A stretch of 64,000 nt of DNA from Candidatus Gastranaerophilales bacterium (GCA_944322785.1 CALUPW010000011.1:1-64000), one strand, 5' to 3'. Counted from the first letter of the stretch, positions 15,501 to 23,754 are shown. Numbers and translations: made by a program. Notes: generated by a model from the sequence alone, not told the origin.

Positions 15501-17864
15501 TTTTATAAGAGATTTAATCTCTTTTTCATTGTATTTGCTTAAAGCTCCGGTGAGAAATTCTTCTTGTAAACCATGCCCGTCATTTGTCTTTAATGATAAA
15601 ATTCCTTCTTTTAATTCATCAAATGTTTTGATATTTGACGGTTCTGTTTTTCCGGCAGAATTCATCCCTGCCGTATTTTCAGCATCATTTGCAGCAGTTT
15701 GTTTTTTTTCTAAATATTCGGCAACTGTTGGAGAATGGTCTTCACTTTTCTTGCTGCTTTTTCTATGTGAGTCTTTTCGCATCGCAAGTTTTCCGATGTC
15801 TGAAACATCGGAGCTGGTAGCAACAATAACCCCCATCAGATTGGCTTTTAAAAGTGACTGCCAGTCGTCTTTTGTGTCAAAAGCCTTAGCCATTGCAAGA
15901 TCTCCGGCATAAGATAAAAGAAAATCGCTGCCAAGTTTTGCACCTGCTGCTTTCATAAAGTTTGCAAGCTTATCCGGGTCGCTAAAGACCTGTTTCAGAG
16001 CTTGAGTGCGGTTGCCGTTTGTAATTTGTATTTTAAGAGTTTCGACCAGTTTTTTATCTATAAGTTTGTTAAACGCTTTTACGCCTGCTTTTCCGGCTAC
16101 GAAACCTATTACAAATCCGCCCGCATTGACAATAAGATTTTTGGTTAATTTACCTATTTCTTCATCAGAAATCTCATCTCGAGTCAAAGCTTCCGTATAT
16201 CCCAGACCGCTTTCTGCAAGCAGACCGCCTATTGCCATTGTGTTTCCGCTTACAATCATAGCCGTCCCCAGAGGTGCTGCCGGCGTAAGACAAAGTACGC
16301 CGCCTATTACTGTAACTGCCATGCCGCTTAAGGAGGTTCCGCCCGTGTAGCGCTGGATTACCGTATCATTGTCGTTGGCCATTGCCTGTACAAGTTCTTC
16401 TGTAAATTCGTTTCCGTAAGCATTGTTATAAACAGTTTCATAATCCTGCGAAATTGCAAGCATTTTCTCTTCCGGATTGCCGCCCAAAAGTTTTGCGGCC
16501 CGTTCTTTTTGCTCTTTTATCCCGAATCTGAGCAGCATATTCAGTGCTTTATTTTTTTCATCTTCAGTTTTATATGCAGACAAATCAAGAGTTATTTCAC
16601 CGTTTTCTTCTTTTATAGTAACGGGCAGATTGCCTTTTTTGATTGTTTCATTTAAGTGTTTTTTTACATCTGTTTCGTTTGAAGATACTGCATAATATTC
16701 ATTATACAGTTCAATGATTTGTTTGCTTTTTTTATCCGGCATGCTGTCAGCATTTATTATTTTATCCGCAGAATCCTTAAAGTCTGTATATTTTTTATAA
16801 ACGGAGGCTGCAAAGGTTAGTTCTTTTCCTTTTTGAATTGTTTGTTCAATACGTTCTTTGTCAAATTCAACTCCCCGTTCATACCGGTAAACTTCTTCAA
16901 AGCTTATCGGTTCATCTGAGTCAAATTCCGGCGGAATTCCGCTGCCTTTTATATTAAGTCCGTTATTTTCAACCGGAATTTCTCTGTTCTGGTGGTTTTC
17001 GGCTCTTTTTAAAAGTTTTTGAAGGTTTTCCTCAGTTTGTTCCGGATTTGAGGTTACAAGTTCATGTATTGATTTTTTTAAACTTTCAATGCTCGGGATT
17101 TTGTCAAGCATATTATCAATAAATTTATCAAAAAACTCGGCAAATTCTTCTTTGCTTTTTGAACCTTTGTTTCTGTCAAGAAAATCAAGCCCGCTTTGCT
17201 CATCTTTTTCATAAAGACGTCTTGTCAGCATTTTTTTCAAATGTTCACGGTTTTCAAGGTAATATTCCCTTTTGCTTAATTTCCCGTCCCGTGCAAGCAT
17301 AAGATTGTCCGCACCTTCTGACTGAAGTGCCAGTGCTTCTTCTACGTTTGAGGAGGACATATCAGAATCAAAATGATTTTTTAAGGCATCGTAACCTTTT
17401 GTGATTATTCCGTTATCCTGTTTTTGATACAGAATGTAGGATTTGCTTACATCCTCCATTATAGTGTTTATCACTTCGTTCTGTGCTTCTGTTTCCGTTA
17501 AATCAACTGACGGCGGCTCTGTTGTAAATGTATGAGAAATTTGTGCCGGTTTTTGCGTTTGACTTTGTTTTTCTAAAGTTATTCCGGCTGTCTTTTCTGT
17601 TTTTATTTCGTTCGTAAATATAGTTTTGGCAGAAGAATTTTGTGCCGCAGGTAAAGTTTCAGATATTGACGGAGTAGAAGCTGTTTTTGAGGTATTTGTC
17701 TTGGTATCTGCTTCAAGATTTTTGTACCAGCTTCTGGCTTCGTCTGCAGTCAGTTTGCCTTCTTCAAGCATTATTGACACAATGCGCTCTTTTGGGACTC
17801 CTTTAAGATGAGGAGTCTGACGTATATACATATTGATTTTATTTTCTACACCCGGATTTGACAT
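12585..17864 (-). CDS. Giant multidomain protein: HExxH metallopeptidase plus RelA/SpoT-like domain (candidate toxin or effector)
   Basis: A 1759-residue protein. Residues 1-45 form a small helical domain, about 50-125 a Thr/Ser/Ala-rich linker, and about 510-595 two glycine-rich hydrophobic segments that could insert in a membrane. At 1253-1257 stands HELTH, and 62 residues on (E1315) comes KEFIAVAAEG, a layout like the M34/anthrax-lethal-factor type zincins. Residues about 1410-1620 match the RelA/SpoT synthetase: R1419-T-K-x-x-S-S-x-x-x-K1429, D1453-A-I-G-V-R1458, GYTALQ at 1584-1589 (GY-x-SLH in the family), E1601-W-Q-L-R1605 and AEH-x-x-Y. The catalytic Asp and Glu are present; the family His is a Gln. 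There is no Sec signal. An AAAGGCGG ribosome site fits. Function as a toxin or secreted effector is inferred. Confidence 0.8.
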   Translation of the reverse strand: MSNPGVENKINMYIRQTPHLKGVPKERIVSIMLEEGKLTADEARSWYKNLEADTKTNTSKTASTPSISETLPAAQNSSAKTIFTNEIKTEKTAGITLEKQSQTQKPAQISHTFTTEPPSVDLTETEAQNEVINTIMEDVSKSYILYQKQDNGIITKGYDALKNHFDSDMSSSNVEEALALQSEGADNLMLARDGKLSKREYYLENREHLKKMLTRRLYEKDEQSGLDFLDRNKGSKSKEEFAEFFDKFIDNMLDKIPSIESLKKSIHELVTSNPEQTEENLQKLLKRAENHQNREIPVENNGLNIKGSGIPPEFDSDEPISFEEVYRYERGVEFDKERIEQTIQKGKELTFAASVYKKYTDFKDSADKIINADSMPDKKSKQIIELYNEYYAVSSNETDVKKHLNETIKKGNLPVTIKEENGEITLDLSAYKTEDEKNKALNMLLRFGIKEQKERAAKLLGGNPEEKMLAISQDYETVYNNAYGNEFTEELVQAMANDNDTVIQRYTGGTSLSGMAVTVIGGVLCLTPAAPLGTAMIVSGNTMAIGGLLAESGLGYTEALTRDEISDEEIGKLTKNLIVNAGGFVIGFVAGKAGVKAFNKLIDKKLVETLKIQITNGNRTQALKQVFSDPDKLANFMKAAGAKLGSDFLLSYAGDLAMAKAFDTKDDWQSLLKANLMGVIVATSSDVSDIGKLAMRKDSHRKSSKKSEDHSPTVAEYLEKKQTAANDAENTAGMNSAGKTEPSNIKTFDELKEGILSLKTNDGHGLQEEFLTGALSKYNEKEIKSLIKIYNKLQNDKFIYDDDVIYTLSNILSADKNNLPLFEKIILAESEKDSLRLIDARIPADKRIQPMSANLKVVESLLELQKTNNNPVLNIDNIIVLARNYDEKDIDNLTKLLNAKAKDGKFIANARLLNCITSIDIYSSKDKYSLNDFIKADGKLDGGVIEYFEKYPNLSGILTEEIKNNPSLTVKDFETKLQNKYNQIIDSFDFKDETFKLSLQKITKDMPDPVVLKIQGKRLLQIEEDCLNIDDEKLKNLIVQSLINNELPSIKVEDVIGVYNTFNGKYNYIGDKYDMPRFREYYKFLLQSNPEKAKKFAAAIQDGNIKLDDKDFVDFINEAKIDRLRAFVQQNPESRLCNYFYNEYYLNQSHISPDLKAKCEKINEKYGTKVFLSSDSEIEALEYLDAELAEWKKISGGEANFPAVFDFSKAKRNYIDDTSAHGQSRAIGYQNDYERTIALDGLNYDNMAYAIRHELTHANDLKKGVNIDPKYNLDEIMPHDANGKPIYEKCLFKDEFRNAGIPEMHIPYAYNNTKEFIAVAAEGDMSKYSPEFKQILLDFGMPEWQLKMKDFSYWDKHKIHDFNTICHQNGDSYQITPEGKKILNEHVKGIRNQALAVEDEIVKFMYDMKLGTPATLTHRTKGESSLFDKLANYFKEKAEKTPSIKDAVDSVKDAIGVRTLLKSSNYTNHPDVQRLLKAGDEHGAMLRAAELQSEPMVDNIKEMITKYAKGEIDTKITRINNYMGKDGIPYFSERQLEEIQRHAANNNIYDFSIVTRIDEDDAHYSSSEIKENNKKATTKVRDSGYTALQMNFETKDGQVFEWQLRGDKVNVFGEAEHVPYDLRTGKDISSGNPELAEFYAPIKELLSEENMSAEDFNDYNNYLTDYYLHLRKLELGFESSEPVLPDKFDIRLKAQNLELLHDYAEQVKKGKKSGYLAKNELERKIYSDSNRAKTQILEGGTRADELDEIYPYDYPDSNL

Positions 17865-17956
17865 TTGCCGCCTTTTAATGAGATATAAATTATTTTTTGT
17901 ATATATTGGCGGATTTTTTACCTGAAAACTTTAATTTTTAAGACTAAATTTTACGT

Positions 17957-17985
17957 TTGTTTACAAATAGGTGCTGTTGTATAAT
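17957..17985 (+). promoter_or_regulatory. Promoter of the secreted-protein pair at 18012
   Basis: TTGTTT (17957-17962) and a consensus TATAAT (17980-17985) are 17 bases apart. Transcription would start near 17992, giving a leader of about 20 bases before ATG 18012. This also argues against the upstream TTG at 17991 as start codon. Confidence 0.6.
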
Positions 17986-18011
17986 TTTTTTTGGTATTGT
18001 ACAATAATTTT

Positions 18012-18713
18012 ATGAAAAAGATTGTTTATTTATTAACTGCGGTTATGCTTGGTATGAATGCATGTTTTGCATATGAAATGACAAATCAGGAACTTTTAAA
18101 AGATATTTCAATGCAGCATGTAATTGATTCAATCGCCTATGATATGCTGAATGTTGCTCAGATAAAAAATCGGATGATTTTTACATATGACAAAGATGCA
18201 AAGAAGAAATTATTAAAATGTAATGATTCGCTAACTAAGCGGCAGGTATTGATATACGGAGATAATGTAGCAAAAGTTGCGGACAAAAACGAGCTGGCAG
18301 CGCTTATTGCTCGTGAAATAGTAAAGGCGGATGCTTCATACTGGGGCAATTTTAAAGGTTATATAGGCGCAACACAGATAAGATGCGCACCAAAAAAGTA
18401 TGAGTTGTATTTTGACCGTGCAGCGGTTGATTTGATGGTAAAAGCAGGCTACAATCCTGTCGGGATGATTACATTCCTTCATAAGGTATATCCGCAGAAA
18501 AGAACTGACATAATTTCAACAACAAATCTTACAAGCAAACGGGTTATGTATGTTTATGAGTATATTTACAAAAACTATCCGGAATTTCTTGTAAATAACG
18601 AATACAAAGATAATATGTATTATCAGAATTTTCTTTTGACATCGACTGAAAACAGAGCAAAATTCTACGAAAAAATAAAAAATAAATCGGATGAGAAGAT
18701 TAAGTATGAATAA
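18012..18713 (+). CDS. Secreted pseudo-peptidase related to M48 (HExxH lost)
   Basis: A 233-residue exported protein: MKKIVYLLTAVMLGMNACFA is a textbook signal peptide. The body follows the M48 layout: NELAALIAREIVKAD where M48 proteases have ELAAVIGHEIAH, then YFDRAAVDLMVKAGYNPVGMITFL in place of E-x-x-AD-x-x-gl-x-lm-x-x-AGYdP, and finally a Thr/Ser-rich TTNLTSKRV where the family has HP-x-x-x-xR. Both zinc His residues of HExxH are missing, so it is probably not an active protease. The start at ATG 18012 is preferred over TTG 17991 because it begins the signal peptide. The next gene overlaps its stop by eight bases. Confidence 0.75.
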   Translation: MKKIVYLLTAVMLGMNACFAYEMTNQELLKDISMQHVIDSIAYDMLNVAQIKNRMIFTYDKDAKKKLLKCNDSLTKRQVLIYGDNVAKVADKNELAALIAREIVKADASYWGNFKGYIGATQIRCAPKKYELYFDRAAVDLMVKAGYNPVGMITFLHKVYPQKRTDIISTTNLTSKRVMYVYEYIYKNYPEFLVNNEYKDNMYYQNFLLTSTENRAKFYEKIKNKSDEKIKYE

Positions 18714-19281
18714 ATTTATACAGATATTTTTGTTTCTTGCAGTGTTTTTCGCCTCATTGATGAAAGCAGAGGCAAAGGTGTATGAAATGCTGCCGGAAAT
18801 GCCTGAAAATCCTCTTTCCGAACAAGTTGTCGTAAAAAAATACGATTATACAAATACCACAAGAGTTCCGATTTATTTGAAAATAGAAGATACGTATAAA
18901 ACTTCCGGTGATACGCAGACAGGTGATGAACTTACTTTTGTTGCAACCAGAGATGTAATTTATAATGATAAAATACTGGTCAAAAAAGGTGAAAAAACAA
19001 CTGCAAGAATTAGATATTTTATAAGACGGGGAATGAACGGGATACCATCGATTTTAATTCTTGACGGATTTAATTTTGCAAATCTGGATGAAAGAAAATT
19101 GGATGCACATTATATGAAACGTGGCATTGACAATACTCTGCTGGTGCTTCCGCTAAAATGGGCATTGACTATTTTGTATCCGCTTGGTTCATTTACAAAC
19201 TTTATAATTGGGGGAGAAGCCAGAATTTCTTCCAAAAAGGAAATTGTTCTGTATTATTATCCGGAGTGGATTCTGGAATAA
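18706..19281 (+). CDS. Secreted protein of unknown function, partner of the pseudo-M48 gene
   Basis: A 191-residue protein with an N-terminal signal sequence (MNKFIQIFLFLAVFFASLMKAEA). The mature part is beta-rich: GDELTFVATRDVIYNDKILVKKGEKTTARIRYF resembles the small beta-barrel seen in periplasmic proteins that set conduit or peptidoglycan-linked structures (key phrase: V-x-x-D-V-x-x-x-x-x-L-V-x-x-G). A further hydrophobic stretch near residues 140-165 may be a membrane anchor. The ATG overlaps the stop of the preceding gene, indicating translational coupling. No enzyme motif is visible. Confidence 0.7.
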   Translation: MNKFIQIFLFLAVFFASLMKAEAKVYEMLPEMPENPLSEQVVVKKYDYTNTTRVPIYLKIEDTYKTSGDTQTGDELTFVATRDVIYNDKILVKKGEKTTARIRYFIRRGMNGIPSILILDGFNFANLDERKLDAHYMKRGIDNTLLVLPLKWALTILYPLGSFTNFIIGGEARISSKKEIVLYYYPEWILE

Positions 19282-19287
19282 TTAAAC

Positions 19288-20913
19288 TTATGCGGATTTT
19301 TTAGCGGCTTTATCTTTTAGAAATTCTTTTGCAACTTCAATTGCCTCCATTTCATCGTAAAAAACTCGATTTTCTCCGATTTGTTCAACAATCGAATGAC
19401 TCTTAAGCTGGTTTAAAACATCTTCGTTTTTGATTACCAGAAGAATTTTAATCCGTTGTGACTTTAAACGTATAATAATATCTTCCAATGCAAAAATTGC
19501 CGAAATATCAAGCAAATCATTAGATTCATAGTTTAAAATAAGATATTTTGTACCCAGAACATCTTCAAATTTTGATATAAGCTGGGTTGCAGAGCCGAAA
19601 AAGAATTGTCCTGTAATGTGTACAACACGGATTTTGTGTTTGTAATCTGTTTCAAGAATTTTTTCCAGATGCATAATATCTTCGTCATAAACCGATTTTT
19701 GAATTATATGAGCTTTATCCGCAACCCGTTTTGCGTACAAAAGTGCAGCAATCGTAATTCCGGCGCCTACAGCGAAAATAAGATTGTAAAATACGGTAAG
19801 TAAAAATACTAATATAAGTACATACAAATCATCTTTCGGCGCAAATTTGATAACCTTAATAAGTTTTACATCAATTATGTCATAACCGATTTTGATAAGA
19901 ATTCCTGCAAGTACGGCAAGCGGAATTTCCGATACAAAGTTTGAAAATTTGAAAAGTAAAAGACATAAAATAATCGGGTTTACTATTGCCGCAGCTTTTG
20001 TTGTAGCTCCTGTATTTAATGCTGCAACCGTTCTCATAGTAGCGGCTGTCCCGCAAAGAGAGCCGGTAAGAGAACAGATTACGTTGCCAATTCCCTGTGA
20101 AAATAAAAGTCTTTTCGGATTATGACGTGTTTTTGTCAAGCTGTCTGCAACAAGTCCCGTTAACATACTTTCGGCAGACAGAACAACAGCCAGAGTCGCC
20201 GCATACGGAAGATAGGCAGCGATTTTATGAAAATCAAATTCAGGCAGTGAAATCGCAGGGAAATTTACGGATATTTGAGAAATTTTGGGAACATCAAGAC
20301 CCAGTTTTATTGAAATTATTGTGCAGGCAATAAGTGCAAGAATTTGGGAGGGAATATATTTATTAATTTTTTTAGGAATTCCGAAGACGATTAATAATGT
20401 CAAAAGTCCGAGCCACATTGCCGGCATGTTTATATTAGAAAGATTAACAATAAAATCTTTAATGCTTTCAAATGTATTTGATACAGTTGAGTGACCGATT
20501 AAGGGGTTTAGCTGGATTAAAATAATAATTACGCCGACTCCGTTCATAAATCCCGAAATTACAGGATACGGCACGTATTTTACGATATCTGAAATATTCG
20601 TTAAAGAAAATAAAATCTGGATTAATGCAGCAAGAAGCATAATGATGATAACAGCCTGCATATCCTGAGAAAGAGCGGCTGCGACAGACGCAATAACAAT
20701 AGTCATAGGACCTGTCGGCCCCGAAATCATCGGAATTTTTGTGCCGAGGATACCCGCAATAAAACAAAGAATTATTGCACCCCAGATTCCGGCTCCAGCT
20801 CCGAAGCCGGTTGCAACACCGAAGGCAAGAGCCTGGGGTAATGCAACAATTGCAGAATTTATTCCGCCTAAAATATCCCCTGATAAAATTTGTAATTTCT
20901 CTTTAATATTCAT
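19288..20913 (-). CDS. SulP-family anion transporter with STAS domain
   Basis: An inner-membrane secondary transporter of the SLC26/SulP family, typically for sulfate, bicarbonate or other anions. The 541-residue protein has about 12-14 membrane segments. The family N-terminus is ALPQALAFGVATGFGAGAGIWGA with SGPTGPMTIVI near residues 65-75. A STAS domain (about 425-535) includes VVHITGQFFFGSA and LNYESNDLLDISAIFALEDII. The SulP substrate cannot be read from sequence. ATG 20913 is chosen over the adjacent TTG at 20916. There is no clear ribosome site. It ends six bases from the convergent secreted-protein gene. Confidence 0.93.
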   Translation of the reverse strand: MNIKEKLQILSGDILGGINSAIVALPQALAFGVATGFGAGAGIWGAIILCFIAGILGTKIPMISGPTGPMTIVIASVAAALSQDMQAVIIIMLLAALIQILFSLTNISDIVKYVPYPVISGFMNGVGVIIILIQLNPLIGHSTVSNTFESIKDFIVNLSNINMPAMWLGLLTLLIVFGIPKKINKYIPSQILALIACTIISIKLGLDVPKISQISVNFPAISLPEFDFHKIAAYLPYAATLAVVLSAESMLTGLVADSLTKTRHNPKRLLFSQGIGNVICSLTGSLCGTAATMRTVAALNTGATTKAAAIVNPIILCLLLFKFSNFVSEIPLAVLAGILIKIGYDIIDVKLIKVIKFAPKDDLYVLILVFLLTVFYNLIFAVGAGITIAALLYAKRVADKAHIIQKSVYDEDIMHLEKILETDYKHKIRVVHITGQFFFGSATQLISKFEDVLGTKYLILNYESNDLLDISAIFALEDIIIRLKSQRIKILLVIKNEDVLNQLKSHSIVEQIGENRVFYDEMEAIEVAKEFLKDKAAKKSA

Positions 20914-20967
20914 CAAAGGCAGTTTATCAAAAACAAATCAGAGGTGCAAATTGGAAAAATCCAAAAT

Positions 20968-21330
20968 CTATTTTGAATATTTAATAAAATCTTCTTTTAA
21001 TTTTTGTACTGTTTTAACAAGTTTTTCGGAAAATGGTTCTTCATAAACACCAACATAGGTGTTTGCTTTTTTTGAATTTCTGTTGAAATATCTTGATATG
21101 GGATTTTGCCCCAAATTAGTAATCATACATCTCAGGCAGCTGCGTCTTACATCTTTGTTGTAGTTTTGCTCAGGTTTAACATAGATGTCTACATCATTTG
21201 CAAGTCCTTTAAGCGTTACTCTTGCTTTTTCAGCTTCTCCCGCTGCATAAGAGCCTATTTTCTTTGCGATTTTGGATTGTGAAGGCATGTAAAGCGCCAT
21301 TCCAAAGCTAGGTTGATTTTGAATATTCAT
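20968..21330 (-). CDS. Unrecognised FG-motif protein, 120 residues
   Basis: A small basic protein beginning MNIQNQPSFGMALYMPS. The Pro-Ser-Phe-Gly element a few residues from the N-terminus recurs in other unrecognised proteins here (34158, 62779). The rest is helical and rich in Lys and Arg, with a CLRC pair near residue 65. An excellent AAGGAGG ribosome site supports the start. No catalytic motif, signal peptide or membrane helix is visible. Function unknown; it is probably lineage-specific. Confidence 0.75.
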   Translation of the reverse strand: MNIQNQPSFGMALYMPSQSKIAKKIGSYAAGEAEKARVTLKGLANDVDIYVKPEQNYNKDVRRSCLRCMITNLGQNPISRYFNRNSKKANTYVGVYEEPFSEKLVKTVQKLKEDFIKYSK

Positions 21331-21354
21331 ATAAGTTCCTCCTTTTTGCTAATT

Positions 21355-22179
21355 TTACTCTTTTACTCCGCCCTGCATGATATCGTTTATAAAATATTTT
21401 TTCCCTGCAAGAAACACTCCGATAACCGGAATCGTACAGATAACAGAACACGCCAAAAGCTGTCCCCAGAGTGTTATTTCCCTGAAGCTTCCTCTAAAAA
21501 CAGCAAGTCCGACAGGAAGCGTTCTCATATTTTCGGTATTCGTTACAATCAAAGGCCACATAAAGCTGTTCCAGGTGGTTACAAACGTAAAAAGTGCGAG
21601 TGTTGCAACAGTTGGCATAGCAAGCGGCAGTGCAAGTTTAAAAAAACTCTGGAAAATATTGCAGCCGTCGATTTTCGCCGCTTCCTCCAAATCTTTCGGA
21701 AGCCCTAAAAAATACTGCCGCATCATAAAAATTCCAAGTCCGCCGAAAAGCCCCGGTAAAATTAACGCAGGATAAGAATTTATCAAATGAAGCTCCCGCA
21801 TAAGAAAAAACAGCGGGATAATGTTTACCTGCGGCGGAATAAGCATTGTGATAAGTATAATTAAAAACAATGCGTTTTTGAAACGAAAATTGAGCCTTGC
21901 AAAAGCATAGCCTGCCATTGCCGCAAATATAACCTGTCCGAAAGTCGTAATTGATGCCACAATCAGGCTGTTTAAAAAATATCTGGCCAGCGGAATTTCG
22001 ACAAAGACATTTTTATAATTTTCAAACGTCAATTTTCCGTAAAAGAATTTTGATGTCTGTGAAAAAATAGCGTTTTCATCAGCAAAAGAAAGATTAACCA
22101 TTGCAACAAACGGATAAATCATACTTATTGCCATTAATATAAGAACAGCATACCCTAAAAACGTTCTTAACCTTTTCAT
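21355..22179 (-). CDS. Sugar ABC transporter permease (MalG/UgpE type)
   Basis: Inner-membrane permease subunit of a carbohydrate-uptake ABC transporter. The 274 residues have six membrane segments and the EAA loop EEAAKIDGCNIFQSFFKLALPLAMP (residues about 183-207) that docks the ATPase. The C-terminal sequence QGGVKE is typical of the family. No binding protein, ATPase or MalF-type partner lies nearby. No ribosome site precedes the ATG (upstream is A+T only), which is unusual here. It may be a relict or may serve with a system encoded elsewhere. Confidence 0.9.
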   Translation of the reverse strand: MKRLRTFLGYAVLILMAISMIYPFVAMVNLSFADENAIFSQTSKFFYGKLTFENYKNVFVEIPLARYFLNSLIVASITTFGQVIFAAMAGYAFARLNFRFKNALFLIILITMLIPPQVNIIPLFFLMRELHLINSYPALILPGLFGGLGIFMMRQYFLGLPKDLEEAAKIDGCNIFQSFFKLALPLAMPTVATLALFTFVTTWNSFMWPLIVTNTENMRTLPVGLAVFRGSFREITLWGQLLACSVICTIPVIGVFLAGKKYFINDIMQGGVKE

Positions 22180-22251
22180 GCAAAAAATTATATCATGTAA
22201 ATTCTGTAAGTTAAATTATATTGATATTAGTCACACAAAATTAAAATTTTT

Positions 22252-22386
22252 CTATATCGCCAGAAAAAGGAAAGCAAACATAAAACAAAGTGAAACAGAG
22301 CTCAGCAAAAACCAGGTGTGCATTACAGGATGCTGATATTGCCAGATTTCTTTAATTGTGGATGCTGCATTTTCAATGGTCTGCAT
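22252..22386 (-). CDS. Small 44-residue single-pass membrane protein
   Basis: The open frame runs from ATG at 22386 to TAG ending at 22252. GGAG stands eight bases before the ATG, a good ribosome site. The N-terminal half is a short amphipathic helix (MQTIENAASTIKEIWQYQHP). The C-terminal half, from residue 21, is a continuous hydrophobic helix (WFLLSSVSLCFMFAFLFLAI). It sits in the otherwise gene-free gap between the ABC permease and the U32 gene. No function can be assigned, but reading frame, ribosome site and hydrophobic pattern agree. Confidence 0.55.
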   Translation of the reverse strand: MQTIENAASTIKEIWQYQHPVMHTWFLLSSVSLCFMFAFLFLAI

Positions 22387-22441
22387 AATTAATTCTCCAA
22401 AAACTCTCTTTACATATTTAATTTTCTACATTTAGCAGAAA

Positions 22442-22470
22442 TTGACATCACCTAATCGGTTGATTATTTT
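22442..22470 (+). promoter_or_regulatory. Promoter of the U32/YqeG operon
   Basis: A consensus TTGACA (22442-22447), 17 bases, then TATTTT (22465-22470). The start of transcription would be about 18 bases before the ATG at 22495. Confidence 0.5.
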
Positions 22471-22494
22471 CGACCTTTAGGGTATTATCCGGTT

Positions 22495-23754
22495 ATGGGA
22501 AAAGTTGAACTTTTGATGCCGGCAGGCAATCTGGAAAAGCTTGAATACGCCGTTCGTTACGGTGCCGATGCGGTTTATCTCGGGGTTGTGGACTTCAGCC
22601 TTCGAGCCATGCGAAAAGGTAATTTAATAACTCTTGAAAATCTGAAAGATGCGGTTGAACTTGCTCACAAACTTGGTGCAAAGTCTTATATAACGCTAAA
22701 TATCTTTGCTTTTAACAGTGACATAAAACTTCTTGAAGAATGTGTGGAAAAATTTAAGGATGCCAATCCGGATGCGTTTATTGTGAGTGATTTCGGGATT
22801 TTTAATCTTCTTAGAAAAAATGCACCGGATGTCCCGATTCATGTAAGCACACAAACCAATACATTAAATTACGAAAGTGTAAAATTCTGGCAGGATTTGG
22901 GTGCAAGCCGTGTTATTCTTGCCCGGGAACTTCCGATAAAAGATGTTGCCGAAATAAGACAACATGTTCCTGATATTGAGCTTGAATGTTTCGTTCACGG
23001 CTCTCAGTGTGTTTCATTTTCAGGAAGATGTCTTTTGAGCGATTATTTTACCAAAGGAGAACGGAAAGCTAATCACGGCAACTGTTCGCAGCCCTGCCGC
23101 TGGAGTTATAAACTCGTTGAAAGCACCCGTCCCGATCAATATTATGAAATTAATCAGGATGAACGGGGGTCTCATATTTTGAGTCCTAAAGATTTGTGCC
23201 TTGTTGAATATCTTTCTCAAATGATAGATGCGGGTATAGATTCGTTTAAAGTTGAAGGGCGAACCAAAAGCCTTTATTACGTCTCTGCTGTTGCAAAGGC
23301 TTATCGTCAGGCAATAGATGAGGTTTTAAAAAATCCATCGGCTGATTTGCACAAATATTTCGTTGAATTGCAGAAAGTCGGCAACCGCGGCTATACAACA
23401 GGGTTTGCACTGGGCAACAATAATTTTGAAAGCTATAGCTATGATATTTCAAAGGGGCTTGCGGGAGCGGATTTTCTGTGTGAGTTCAAAGGTGCTTACG
23501 AACCTTTGAAAACAGATGAAGGTACATATTTTGCCGTAAAAATTAAAAACAAAATGCTTGTCGGTGATGAAGTTGAAATTATAACACCTGAGGAGCAGTT
23601 TACAACAAAGCTTCTTGCTGTAAAGGATGAAAGCGGCGAAAATCTCCCTCTCGGTAACACCAATGATGACGTCTATGTTTTGTTTGACAGATGTCCGAAA
23701 GATTACAAATATGCACTTGTACGCACAATAGGAGTAAAATCTCATGTTTCTTAG
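22495..23754 (+). CDS. trhP: U32-family protein, TrhP/YegQ-like (tRNA hydroxylation)
   Basis: A member of the U32 'peptidase' family. TrhP-type members act in prephenate-dependent 5-hydroxyuridine formation at wobble U34 of tRNAs. The 419-residue protein starts VELLMPAGNLEKLEYAVRYGADAVYLG, the family N-terminus. The signature ECFVHGSQCVSFSGRCLLS (residues about 163-181) and NCSQPCRWSY supply four Cys, an arrangement linked to an Fe-S cluster in this family. It overlaps the YqeG-like gene by 11 bases. The precise subfamily (TrhP versus RlhA or UbiU) is judged from length and the GNCSQPCRW motif and is not certain. Confidence 0.85.
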   Translation: MGKVELLMPAGNLEKLEYAVRYGADAVYLGVVDFSLRAMRKGNLITLENLKDAVELAHKLGAKSYITLNIFAFNSDIKLLEECVEKFKDANPDAFIVSDFGIFNLLRKNAPDVPIHVSTQTNTLNYESVKFWQDLGASRVILARELPIKDVAEIRQHVPDIELECFVHGSQCVSFSGRCLLSDYFTKGERKANHGNCSQPCRWSYKLVESTRPDQYYEINQDERGSHILSPKDLCLVEYLSQMIDAGIDSFKVEGRTKSLYYVSAVAKAYRQAIDEVLKNPSADLHKYFVELQKVGNRGYTTGFALGNNNFESYSYDISKGLAGADFLCEFKGAYEPLKTDEGTYFAVKIKNKMLVGDEVEIITPEEQFTTKLLAVKDESGENLPLGNTNDDVYVLFDRCPKDYKYALVRTIGVKSHVS

